Of a stretch of 16,330 nucleotides of DNA, positions 1 to 6,820 are shown one piece after another. The notes beneath the pieces are model-generated. The model was not told the DNA's origin, searched no databases, and saw only the letters and a program-made list of their open reading frames with translations. The stretch comes from Chlamydiae bacterium RIFCSPHIGHO2_12_FULL_49_9. Lineage in GTDB: Bacteria; Chlamydiota; Chlamydiia; Chlamydiales; SM23-39. Made by a program: the position numbers and the translations under genes. The stretch spans positions 4,041-20,370 of the forward strand of contig MGLY01000073.1 of the NCBI GenBank assembly GCA_001794935.1. Reading direction: 5' to 3'. Numbering within the stretch: position 1 is the stretch's first letter; each line of letters begins with the position of its first letter.

Positions 1-1344
1 CCGACGCCCCTTGTCTCATTTGCCTGCCGCTTTTTTCAGTGTTCCGGCGCCGTGATGATCACCGCCTCTCACAACCCGAAAGAGTACAACGGCTATAAAG
101 TCTATGGGCCCGACGGCTGTCAGGTCGTCTTTCCTCACGATGCCGGCATCATGGAAGAGGTCTCTTTCATCGAAAGTCCCTCTCAAGTTTTGACCGGCGG
201 CTCTTTTGAAGAGATCGGCAAACAAATTGACAGGGCCTACCTCGTGGAGCTGAGAAAGCTCCAAATGCTCCCCGAGCTCGCCAAAATTCCTCTCGAGATC
301 ATCTATACAAACCTGCATGGAACAGGCATCCGCCTCTTGCCGGAGGCTTTAAAAGAGTGGGGCTATAAATCGCTCTCTTTTGTCGAAGCTCAAAAATCTC
401 TAGATGGCGACTTCCCCAATGCCCCCTCGCCCAATCCCGAAGAGGAAAAAGCATTAGCGCTTGGTTCGGAGATGCTCGTTCAGAAAAAGGCCGATCTTCT
501 CATTGCGACAGATCCCGATGCAGACAGGGTGGGCATCGCAGTCCTCCATCGCGGCAAAGCGGTTCGCCTAACGGGCAATCAGACGGCCTGTCTTTGCATC
601 CATCACATCTGCAATACCCTTTCTTCCAAAGGCGAACTGCCGGAGAATGCCGCTTTTATCAAGACGATTGTGACAACAGAGCTCTTTGCCAAAATCGCTG
701 AGAGTTTTGATCGAAAATGCGTCGATGTCCTCACCGGATTCAAATACATCGGCGAGCAGATTGCCCTTTGGGAAAAAGGAGATGGTTATCAGTTCATCTT
801 CGGAGGCGAGGAGTCGTATGGTTATCTCTTCGGCACTTTTGTGCGCGATAAAGACGCCATTTCTTCTTCGTGCCTCATCGCAGAAATCGCGGCGCTCGCC
901 AAAAAAGAACATCTCACCCTCATCGATCGGCTCCATCAGATCTACAAGCACTATGGCCTTCATCGAGAATCGCTCTCCAATCTCTCCTTTCCCGATAGCC
1001 AAGCGGGTATGAAGCAAATGCAAGAGCTCATGCAGCGCATTCGAAAACACCCTCCGACTCAAATCGGCAATAGGTCGGTTGTTCAAATGGAAGATTACTT
1101 TGAACAGACAACTCTCACCCATGAAAATGGCAAGAAGATCGAGATCGAGCTCCCAAAATCAGATGTGCTTCGCCTCTGGTTAGACGACGGCTCAAAGCTC
1201 GTCATCCGCCCTTCCGGCACAGAGCCGAAAGTGAAGATCTACGCCGAAATCGTCGAGAAAGACACCAAAGACATCGAAAGGGCAATTGTCCACGCAGATG
1301 AAAGACTCAAAACTCTCGTTCAAAACTTCTCTTCGGGTTTATGA
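1..1344 (+). CDS. pgm: Phosphoglucomutase / phosphomannomutase family, 5' end outside window
   Basis: This is the C-terminal ~447 residues of an alpha-D-phosphohexomutase. The reading frame is open from base 1, so the true start lies upstream; the GTG/ATG codons at 52-57 fall just before the active site and cannot be the start. Visible family motifs are the phosphoserine loop TASHNP (61-78), the metal-binding DPDADR (511-528), the sugar-binding GGEESYGY (from about 801) and the phosphate-binding RPSGTEP (1207-1227). All are intact, so the enzyme should be active. The GGEESYGYLFG...RDKDA form resembles the PgcA/YhxB phosphoglucomutase group more than GlmM. That suggests cytoplasmic interconversion of glucose-1-P and glucose-6-P, feeding glycogen or envelope sugars. 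Substrate choice is inference. The stop overlaps the next start (ATGA, 1341-1344), so the two genes are probably translated together. Confidence 0.9.
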   Translation, partial: PTPLVSFACRFFQCSGAVMITASHNPKEYNGYKVYGPDGCQVVFPHDAGIMEEVSFIESPSQVLTGGSFEEIGKQIDRAYLVELRKLQMLPELAKIPLEIIYTNLHGTGIRLLPEALKEWGYKSLSFVEAQKSLDGDFPNAPSPNPEEEKALALGSEMLVQKKADLLIATDPDADRVGIAVLHRGKAVRLTGNQTACLCIHHICNTLSSKGELPENAAFIKTIVTTELFAKIAESFDRKCVDVLTGFKYIGEQIALWEKGDGYQFIFGGEESYGYLFGTFVRDKDAISSSCLIAEIAALAKKEHLTLIDRLHQIYKHYGLHRESLSNLSFPDSQAGMKQMQELMQRIRKHPPTQIGNRSVVQMEDYFEQTTLTHENGKKIEIELPKSDVLRLWLDDGSKLVIRPSGTEPKVKIYAEIVEKDTKDIERAIVHADERLKTLVQNFSSGL

Positions 1345-2714
1345 TCCCCCCAACTTCTTCCCACCCCGTCCAGCCAAAACCAGCCTCACATTCCAGCCGA
1401 AGTTTAAAAAAACTCACTAAATATTTGAGAAAGTTTTACGTTCTCTGTGACTACAATACTGCTCGCACTTCTCTTCAATGGAAAGACCGCCAGTTGACAG
1501 GGCCGGAAAAAACCGCCATTGGGAATCCCCAAGAGATCGGCAGAGGATCCTATGGCCGAGTCGTCAAATTGCACAATGGAACTATAGCAAAAATTTATAA
1601 AAAAGATGAGGAAGCCAAAATCCCTATAAACGAGGCCGCTGCTCTTGAGTTATTTAGTCAATACACTCATATCCCATCTCTCGGGGCGTTTACAAAAATT
1701 CAACTCCAGGGACAAAAGCTCTTTTGCACGGTGATGGAACATGGTGGAGAATCCCTGAAAGAGCGCTTCGCTTACCCTTTAGATTTTGTGAAAAGGATGG
1801 CCGAGATCCTTGCAGAAACTTTGTCTGTTATGCACGCAAGATTCACTGCCCATTTGGACATAAAGCCCGCTAACTGCACAGTGAACAAAGTGATTGATTT
1901 AGGCCTGTCCAGAGTGTTTTTTAATGGCTCTAAGAACCACGGAGAAACGACTACTCTCTGGTATCGGGCTCCTGAAATAGCCCTCGGCCGGCCCTATGAT
2001 TGGCGAGCCGACCTGTGGAGCTTCGGTTGCACGCTATTTGAACTTTACGTCGGAAAGCCTTTATTTCCAGCACAATACAATGAGGATCTCTCCTACTGTC
2101 ATCAAAAAAGATTTCAACAGGAATCCTCGGGACTCGAGTGGGAGATCCGAGGAAAATTTTGCAATGAAATAGAAGATTTAGAAGATCTGGAGCGTTTTAT
2201 CGATCTTTTGAAACAACTGCTGAAATTCAATCCGGAAAAGAGGATTTCAGCGAAAGAAGTCCTTCGCCACCCTTTCTTCAACCAAAGGTTTTCTATCCGA
2301 TGTTTTATTGATCTGCCATTTAGATCTCAGATGGATGACAACTGCAGGCTTGAGATGAAAGACAAGAACTCTAACACAGTTCTGGGTACAAGAATTAGCT
2401 TCATCAAGCCTGGCGTGCCCTTCTTCTTTCCAATCAGAGGGGAACCCTTCGTCGCCAAGATAACTACACCTCAATGCGTTCATGCATTTTCGATCGAGTC
2501 TATCGCAGACCGATGCACGCTCCGCTTTCCTAAAGATCTAAATCAAAGAGTGACTGTTCTCCTGCCGGCTCCTCTTCTTCCCACATCGGATCCAATCAAA
2601 CCAACTCCATTGAAAAAAGAAACCAGGTTGGAACCCGCAGGTTTTTCCCTTTTTCCCTGGTTTGCGATCAGCCAATCCAGCGCCTTTCAAAGGCGCGTCT
2701 CGCTCAAGAGTTGA
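1341..2714 (+). CDS. Eukaryotic-type Ser/Thr protein kinase with unassigned C-terminal region
   Basis: A 457-residue protein with a Hanks-type kinase fold at about 62-315. Seen in order: glycine loop IGRGSYGRV (66-74), Lys84 in AKIYK, candidate helix-C Glu98, hinge VMEHGG (131-136), catalytic loop HLDIKPAN (171-178; Asp173, Lys175, Asn178), DLG (186-188), activation segment ending WYRAPE (207-212), DLWSFG (224-229) and Arg301. All catalytic residues are present. The usual Arg of HRD is Leu172, and the segment from Asn178 to DLG is unusually short. WYRAPE with DLG recalls eukaryotic CMGC kinases more than bacterial PknB types, which hints at acquisition from a eukaryotic host (inference). No membrane segment is seen. 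Residues 316-457 match nothing I recognise, and the last ~60 are Pro-rich. The start is set by the 4-base overlap with the mutase gene. The gene looks more A/T-rich than its neighbours. Confidence 0.85.
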   Translation: MIPPTSSHPVQPKPASHSSRSLKKLTKYLRKFYVLCDYNTARTSLQWKDRQLTGPEKTAIGNPQEIGRGSYGRVVKLHNGTIAKIYKKDEEAKIPINEAAALELFSQYTHIPSLGAFTKIQLQGQKLFCTVMEHGGESLKERFAYPLDFVKRMAEILAETLSVMHARFTAHLDIKPANCTVNKVIDLGLSRVFFNGSKNHGETTTLWYRAPEIALGRPYDWRADLWSFGCTLFELYVGKPLFPAQYNEDLSYCHQKRFQQESSGLEWEIRGKFCNEIEDLEDLERFIDLLKQLLKFNPEKRISAKEVLRHPFFNQRFSIRCFIDLPFRSQMDDNCRLEMKDKNSNTVLGTRISFIKPGVPFFFPIRGEPFVAKITTPQCVHAFSIESIADRCTLRFPKDLNQRVTVLLPAPLLPTSDPIKPTPLKKETRLEPAGFSLFPWFAISQSSAFQRRVSLKS

Positions 2715-2716
2715 GT
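2680..2716. terminator. Hairpins at the convergent kinase/pgpH gene ends
   Basis: GCGCCTTT-C-AAAGGCGC (2680-2696) is a perfect 8+1+8 inverted repeat in the last codons of the kinase gene. It is followed by CTCAA-GAG-TTGAG (2703-2715). The two convergent stop codons lie in the second repeat. A bidirectional terminator is plausible, but neither strand shows a clean T-run directly after the strong stem. Confidence 0.4.
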
Positions 2717-4830
2717 CTCTCTTTCTTGGGGTATTTGATCCGAACGTGGTGAGAGAGTAAAAGCGTTTTGACGAGCGCCTTTTTCACGCGGCCAAGCTCT
2801 TCAAAGGTGAGCTGACAGTCGTCGAACTGCCCGTCTTCCGCTTTTTCTGCGACGATCCGGCCCACCAGCTCTTCTAAACTCTGCTCGTTGATCTCTTCCA
2901 GAGAGCGGGAGGCCGCCTCGATGCTGTCGCAGATCATGACGATCCCCGACTCTTTTGTGCGCGGCTTTGGCCCCGGATAGCGGAACTGACTCTCGTCGAC
3001 CTCTTCTTTTTTCCCGCCTTTGAGCTCGAGCTGCTTTCGATAGAAGTAGTAGGCAAGCGTCGTTCCGTGGTGTTCGCAGATGATATCGACGAAGGGCTCC
3101 GGGAGATGATTTTTACGGGCGATCTCAACTCCATCGGGAACATGGGAGATGATCACCTGAGCGGACTCAAGGGGAGTCAGGAGCTGGTGGATGTTGACCG
3201 CCCCTTGTTGATTTTCGGTATAGAATTGGGGATTGTTGATTTTGCCGATGTCGTGGTAGAGCGTTGCCGCCCTACAGAAAAGGCCATTGGCGCCGATCGC
3301 CTGGGCGCAGACTTCAGCTAAATTGCCGAGAACAAGGCTGTGCTGATAGGTGCCGGGAACTTCAAGAGCAAACTGACGCAAGAGATCTGTGCTCGGATCC
3401 ATGTACTCCATGAGAGACATATCGGTGAGGATCCCAAAGATCGATTCTAGCGCCGGAAGAAGTCCCACGACGAGAACAGCAGTCGCTAAAAGAAAGACCA
3501 TCGAAGCGCCGATATCGATGAGAAGCGAATAACTCGCCAGGTGATTTTCTCCAAGAGTATACGCGTAGAGAACCAAAATAGAGCTGAGCCACGACTTGGC
3601 GCAGACGCCGAACACCTCTTTTCTCTTTCTGAGCCCCCTCGCGCTGATGATAACGACAATCGACGTAACGAGATTCAAAATCAAAAAGCGGCTGTGGTCG
3701 ACCGCCAAACTCACCGATAAAATAATCGATAGAAAGGTCGCCGCAAAAAGAGCCGTTCTCGGAGAGAGGAGAATACAGATCAAAATTGTCGCGAAAGGAG
3801 CTACGATCGGATATCTCACCGATCCAATAATTCCCGAGTTGCTCTTCAGGAGGATATACTCGGTGAATTTGGAAAAGATCAGCGTCAAAATGACGATGCA
3901 GACAAACAAAGAGATTTGCTGGAGCGAGCGGATGAAAGCCTGTTGGCTGATTCTAAAGTAGAGAGCGCTGATCCCAACAAAAAGAATCGAGAGCAATAAA
4001 CTCGCGATGATCGTCAATGGATCCCACAAATTGCGCCCTTCCGAGATCGTCGTCTTCATCGCCTGCATCATCGTCAGATGGCGAGACGTGACCCGATCGC
4101 CCTGGTTGATGATCCTCGTTCCAGCGAGCACCTTGGTCACCTTCTCAGGAACTGTGCGGCTCACCTGCGCTCTCAATGAGTGTTCCAAAGCCACATCGTC
4201 GACGAGGTTCCAGTCCCTTTGCTGAAAAGATCTAATCACATAGTTTACGCTGTCGGGATGAAACGCGTCGCTCTGAGAGATTTGCTGCGAAATCCGGTTC
4301 CAAAACTCGAGAGGCAGGTTTGCGGGGCCCTCTTCAGGAGGCAAAAAGTCAAAATAGGAGATATCGGGAAGATCGAGCTCGCGGATCTTTTGGATTGTTC
4401 GCGGGTCGGTGAATCTCGCCTCTAAAAGGAGCGTCTCCAGCTCATCTGCCGCTTTATACATCTCTTCAAAGGTGCTTTGAGGAGCGGAGCTGCGCCAATT
4501 TTTATTGTGGATCAGCGTCTCTTCGAGGCTGTATCTCGCCTCGCGGATCTGCTTGTCTTCGATCTGATAAATTTTGCCGACGTCCTGCATCGCTTGCTGC
4601 TTGAGGACAATGGTCGTCTCATAATCGGGGAATTCAAAGTCGACCTGCGCGACGATGTATCTGCCGGCAGTCGCATTCAACTCGAGAACTTCGAGCCTTA
4701 CTTCCCGGAAGTGAAGGAAGAGCGCAAGGCAAATGACGCAGACGAAGCCGACGACGATGCGCCAGCCTCGATGGTTCGAAGCGAGCCACTCTTGCCAGCC
4801 CTCTCTAATCCTATCCCGGTTCTGATTCAT
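2704..4830 (-). CDS. pgpH: 7TM-HD membrane phosphohydrolase, probable cyclic di-AMP phosphodiesterase
   Basis: A 708-residue protein with the full PgpH/YqfF layout. A first membrane helix (~26-41) is followed by a large external domain (~45-265, the 7TMR-HDED type), then about seven hydrophobic helices (~271-292, 305-322, 338-356, 361-377, 382-398, 411-426, 436-460), then a cytosolic HD domain (~485-695). The HD metal ligands are visible: His497, His526-Asp527 in YHDIGK, His563, His587/588 and Asp635. ENQQ and HVPDG around them are also typical. The known activity of the family is hydrolysis of c-di-AMP to pApA, and chlamydiae are known to make c-di-AMP through a DacA-type cyclase. The start at 4830 keeps the first helix; GGGG lies only two bases upstream, so the ribosome site is unusually close. 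The gene overlaps the 3' end of the convergent kinase gene by 11 bases. Confidence 0.88.
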   Translation of the reverse strand: MNQNRDRIREGWQEWLASNHRGWRIVVGFVCVICLALFLHFREVRLEVLELNATAGRYIVAQVDFEFPDYETTIVLKQQAMQDVGKIYQIEDKQIREARYSLEETLIHNKNWRSSAPQSTFEEMYKAADELETLLLEARFTDPRTIQKIRELDLPDISYFDFLPPEEGPANLPLEFWNRISQQISQSDAFHPDSVNYVIRSFQQRDWNLVDDVALEHSLRAQVSRTVPEKVTKVLAGTRIINQGDRVTSRHLTMMQAMKTTISEGRNLWDPLTIIASLLLSILFVGISALYFRISQQAFIRSLQQISLFVCIVILTLIFSKFTEYILLKSNSGIIGSVRYPIVAPFATILICILLSPRTALFAATFLSIILSVSLAVDHSRFLILNLVTSIVVIISARGLRKRKEVFGVCAKSWLSSILVLYAYTLGENHLASYSLLIDIGASMVFLLATAVLVVGLLPALESIFGILTDMSLMEYMDPSTDLLRQFALEVPGTYQHSLVLGNLAEVCAQAIGANGLFCRAATLYHDIGKINNPQFYTENQQGAVNIHQLLTPLESAQVIISHVPDGVEIARKNHLPEPFVDIICEHHGTTLAYYFYRKQLELKGGKKEEVDESQFRYPGPKPRTKESGIVMICDSIEAASRSLEEINEQSLEELVGRIVAEKAEDGQFDDCQLTFEELGRVKKALVKTLLLSHHVRIKYPKKERLNS

Positions 4831-4867
4831 ATCCCCAGCATATCAAATCTTCGATTTCCTCTCGCGC

Positions 4868-4896
4868 TGGACGCTAAATTTTATTAGAGCTATAAT
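4868..4896 (+). promoter_or_regulatory. Probable promoter of dnaX-ebfC
   Basis: A perfect -10 box TATAAT (4891-4896) lies 17 bases after TGGACG (4868-4873, 4 of 6 to TTGACA). Transcription would start near 4903, giving a leader of about 39 bases that contains the palindrome at 4918-4931. It overlaps the opposing pgpH promoter. Confidence 0.55.
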
Positions 4897-4906
4897 CAAA
4901 AATCAA
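4878..4906 (-). promoter_or_regulatory. Probable promoter of pgpH
   Basis: Read on the minus strand, TTGATT (4901-4906) is followed 17 bases later by TAAAAT (4878-4883). The predicted start near 4871 leaves a leader of about 40 bases. The boxes interleave with those of the dnaX promoter. Confidence 0.45.
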
Positions 4907-4917
4907 AAGGATAAATA

Positions 4918-4931
4918 TTTAACCGGTTAAA
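4918..4931. promoter_or_regulatory. Perfect 14-base palindrome in the dnaX leader
   Basis: TTTAACCGGTTAAA is a perfect palindrome with no central spacer. It lies 10 bases before the dnaX start and about 15 bases after the predicted transcription start. The position fits a repressor operator or a leader hairpin near the weak ribosome site (AGATAAGA). No regulator can be named. Confidence 0.4.
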
Positions 4932-4941
4932 GATAAGACAC

Positions 4942-6414
4942 ATGACACAAAAATATCAAGTCATTGCCCGCAAGTACAGACCCCAATCTTTTTCCGATGT
5001 GGTAGGTCAAGGACCTGCCGTGACCACCTTAAAAAACGCCATTCGGTTCGATAAAGTGGCTCATGCCTATCTCTTTTGCGGTTCCAGGGGGGTGGGGAAA
5101 ACGACTCTTGCCCGCCTCTTCGCAAAAGCTCTCAACTGCTCGTCGCCCACTTCCGATCTGGAGCCTTGCAACGAGTGCCCCTCCTGCGTCGAGATCACAT
5201 CGGGTCAATCGCTCGACGTCATCGAAATCGACGGCGCGTCCAATCGAGGCATCGATGACATCCGACAAATCAATGAAACGGTCGGCTACGCTCCGGCGCT
5301 TGGGAAATATAAGATCTACATCATCGACGAAGTGCACATGCTCACAAAAGAGGCCTTCAACGCGCTTCTCAAAACCCTCGAAGAGCCGCCGGAAAAGGCG
5401 AAATTTTTCTTCGCGACGACAGAGCCCCACAAAGTGCTCCCAACCATCTTAAGCCGCTGCCAGCGCTTTGATCTCGCCAGGATCCAACCCTCTCTCATCG
5501 CCTCCAAACTCGGCTCCATTGCCCGAGATCTAAACCGCGATGTAGAGCCCGCGGCGCTCCATCTCATCGCCTCTTTTGCGGAAGGGAGCCTTCGCGACGC
5601 CGAATCGCTCTTCGATCAGATCCTCTGCTTTGCCCAAAACCAAATCACCGCATCGATTGTCCGCGAATCGCTCGGCCTTGTCTCCGAGGAGCTCTTCTTT
5701 GCCCTTGACGAATCTTTTTCTGAATGCCGCATCGCCTATGCTTTTGAGCTGACAGATCTCCTCTTCCAAAAAGGAAAAGATCTCGGCCACTTCCTTGAAG
5801 AGCTCCTTGAGCGCTATCGAACACTCGCCCTTTTTAAAACGATGGGAGAAAAAGCGCTTGCCCCGGAGATCGTCTCCCGCCTCGCCTCATCTGCCAAGCT
5901 CTACACTCAGGCCCAGTCTCTCTACATCCTCGATTTTCTCATCCAATCGGAAGCCCAGTTCCAAAAGAGCTCTTTTCAAAGAGCCTCCCTCGAATCGATC
6001 CTCCTTCAAATCATACGAAGCCGCCACCGCGTCCCTATCGAGGTGATCGTCAAAAGACTCACCGAATTGGAAGAAACCCTCTCCCAAAAACAGCCGCTCC
6101 CTCCAAAAATAGGAGCGCCTCAGCCTATCAAAGCAGAGTCCGAACTCGCAAAAGAGGTCCTTCCTACAGACATAAAGACAGAGCTCAAGCCGGTCCCATT
6201 CAGTCCCCAGGTCCCACCGAAAGAGCCGGCTCCCGCTCCGAAACAAGAACCTTCCCCCATACAAAAGGCCCAGCCCCCGTCAGAGACAAGCGCACCTGCG
6301 TTTCCCCCTGCGGCTGAAATAAAAACACCATCTCCTTTAAAACATCCGAGCCATTATGATACTCTGATGCGTTTTGCAGCTGTTGAGCTCGAAGGCTCTT
6401 TAAAGAACAATTGA
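4942..6414 (+). CDS. dnaX: DNA polymerase III subunit gamma/tau (clamp loader ATPase)
   Basis: A 490-residue protein that matches the DnaX clamp loader, which uses ATP to load the beta clamp at replication forks. It opens with the typical KYRPQSFSDVVGQ (11-23). Then come Walker A GSRGVGKTT (47-55), the four zinc cysteines Cys66, Cys76, Cys79 and Cys82, Walker B with DEVH (125-132), sensor-1 ATT (158-160), SRCQRF (171-176) and GSLRDA (215-220). Domain III runs to about 365. Residues ~384-466 are a Pro/Lys/Glu-rich linker, and the last 20 (HYDTLMRFAAVELEG...) form a compact conserved-looking end. It is shorter than E. coli tau, as expected for a chlamydial DnaX. ebfC follows 8 bases later, the standard bacterial pairing. 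I see no clear A-run frameshift site that would make a separate gamma form. Confidence 0.95.
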   Translation: MTQKYQVIARKYRPQSFSDVVGQGPAVTTLKNAIRFDKVAHAYLFCGSRGVGKTTLARLFAKALNCSSPTSDLEPCNECPSCVEITSGQSLDVIEIDGASNRGIDDIRQINETVGYAPALGKYKIYIIDEVHMLTKEAFNALLKTLEEPPEKAKFFFATTEPHKVLPTILSRCQRFDLARIQPSLIASKLGSIARDLNRDVEPAALHLIASFAEGSLRDAESLFDQILCFAQNQITASIVRESLGLVSEELFFALDESFSECRIAYAFELTDLLFQKGKDLGHFLEELLERYRTLALFKTMGEKALAPEIVSRLASSAKLYTQAQSLYILDFLIQSEAQFQKSSFQRASLESILLQIIRSRHRVPIEVIVKRLTELEETLSQKQPLPPKIGAPQPIKAESELAKEVLPTDIKTELKPVPFSPQVPPKEPAPAPKQEPSPIQKAQPPSETSAPAFPPAAEIKTPSPLKHPSHYDTLMRFAAVELEGSLKNN

Positions 6415-6422
6415 GGTGAAAA

Positions 6423-6710
6423 ATGGGTAGCGGATTTTCAAAAATGAAGAAACAGGCCAGGCTGATGCAAGAGCAGCTAAGCCAGGTGCAAAGTCAAATG
6501 CAAAATACCCTCATCGAGGGAAGCGCAGGCGGAGGCCTCGTCACCGTCACGCTCAATGGATCGAAAGGGCTCAAGAAAATCGCAATCAAACCCGAGTGCG
6601 TCAATCCAAACGACATTGAAGGGCTCCAAGATCTCATCATAGGAGCTTTCCAGGATGCCGCATCCAAGGCAGAAGCCCAAAATCCGCTGCCGACAAGGGG
6701 CTTTTTTTAG
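6423..6710 (+). CDS. ebfC: YbaB/EbfC family nucleoid-associated DNA-binding protein
   Basis: A 95-residue member of the YbaB/EbfC family, small dimeric DNA-binding proteins encoded after dnaX in most bacteria. The first ~30 residues (Met/Gln-rich, KMKKQARLMQEQLSQVQSQM) form the usual N-terminal helix. GSAGGGLVTVTLNG (33-46) and IKPECVNPNDIEGLQDLI are the central sheet and turn. The start is supported by GAGGTG four bases upstream, overlapping the dnaX stop. The last residues, PLPTRGFF, are unusual for the family, where the tail often contains Met/Pro. A second, diverged version of the last 20 codons lies at 8006-8068, beyond the inserted ATPase gene. The present 3' end may therefore be a replacement brought by that insertion (inference). 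Confidence 0.9.
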   Translation: MGSGFSKMKKQARLMQEQLSQVQSQMQNTLIEGSAGGGLVTVTLNGSKGLKKIAIKPECVNPNDIEGLQDLIIGAFQDAASKAEAQNPLPTRGFF

Positions 6711-6724
6711 GCCCTTGTCCGCAG
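6687..6724. repeat. Long hairpin spanning the ebfC stop codon
   Basis: CTGCCGACAAGGG (6687-6699) pairs with CCCTTGTCCGCAG (6712-6724) at 12 of 13 positions. The 12-base loop holds seven T and the TAG stop. The T-run is in the loop, not after the stem, so it is not a standard terminator. It marks the left edge of the inserted ATPase segment. Confidence 0.5.
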
Positions 6725-6772
6725 GAAGCTAATCTCTTTAAAATACTTAGAATAAGTCACTTGCTCTGATTA

Positions 6773-6802
6773 TTGACTTTTGCTCACCGCTTTGAGTAAA
6801 AT
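6773..6802 (+). promoter_or_regulatory. Promoter of the first DUF4143 ATPase gene
   Basis: TTGACT (6773-6778) and TAAAAT (6797-6802) are 18 bases apart. The predicted transcription start is only about 4-6 bases before the ATG at 6814, and no Shine-Dalgarno sequence is visible, so the mRNA may be almost leaderless. The -10 box sits between two operator-like palindromes. Confidence 0.5.
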
Positions 6803-6820
6803 CACTCAATAGAATGAGCA
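6781..6820. promoter_or_regulatory. Tandem CTCA-N6-TGAG boxes around the -10 and start codon
   Basis: Two identical-format boxes, CTCA-N6-TGAG, lie at 6783-6796 and 6805-6818, exactly 22 bases apart (about two helical turns). The -10 box is between them, and the second covers the ATG. Together they form one larger dyad centred at 6800.5, with TGCTCA/TGAGCA outside and TTGAGT/ACTCAA inside. This is the geometry of a repressor operator, possibly autoregulatory. Confidence 0.5.

Noticed and set aside
568..1122. 184-codon open frame opposite the mutase gene
   Set aside because: It lies wholly antisense to a gene with intact mutase motifs, and its translation shows no recognisable domain.
2247..2483. 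Open frame on the minus strand opposite the kinase C-terminal region
   Set aside because: I considered whether the kinase tail covers an older minus-strand gene. The 78-residue translation resembles nothing I know and the frame is short, so it is treated as chance.
5029..5430. 133-codon frame antisense to dnaX
   Set aside because: The plus strand encodes all DnaX motifs here; the antisense frame is a by-product of codon use.
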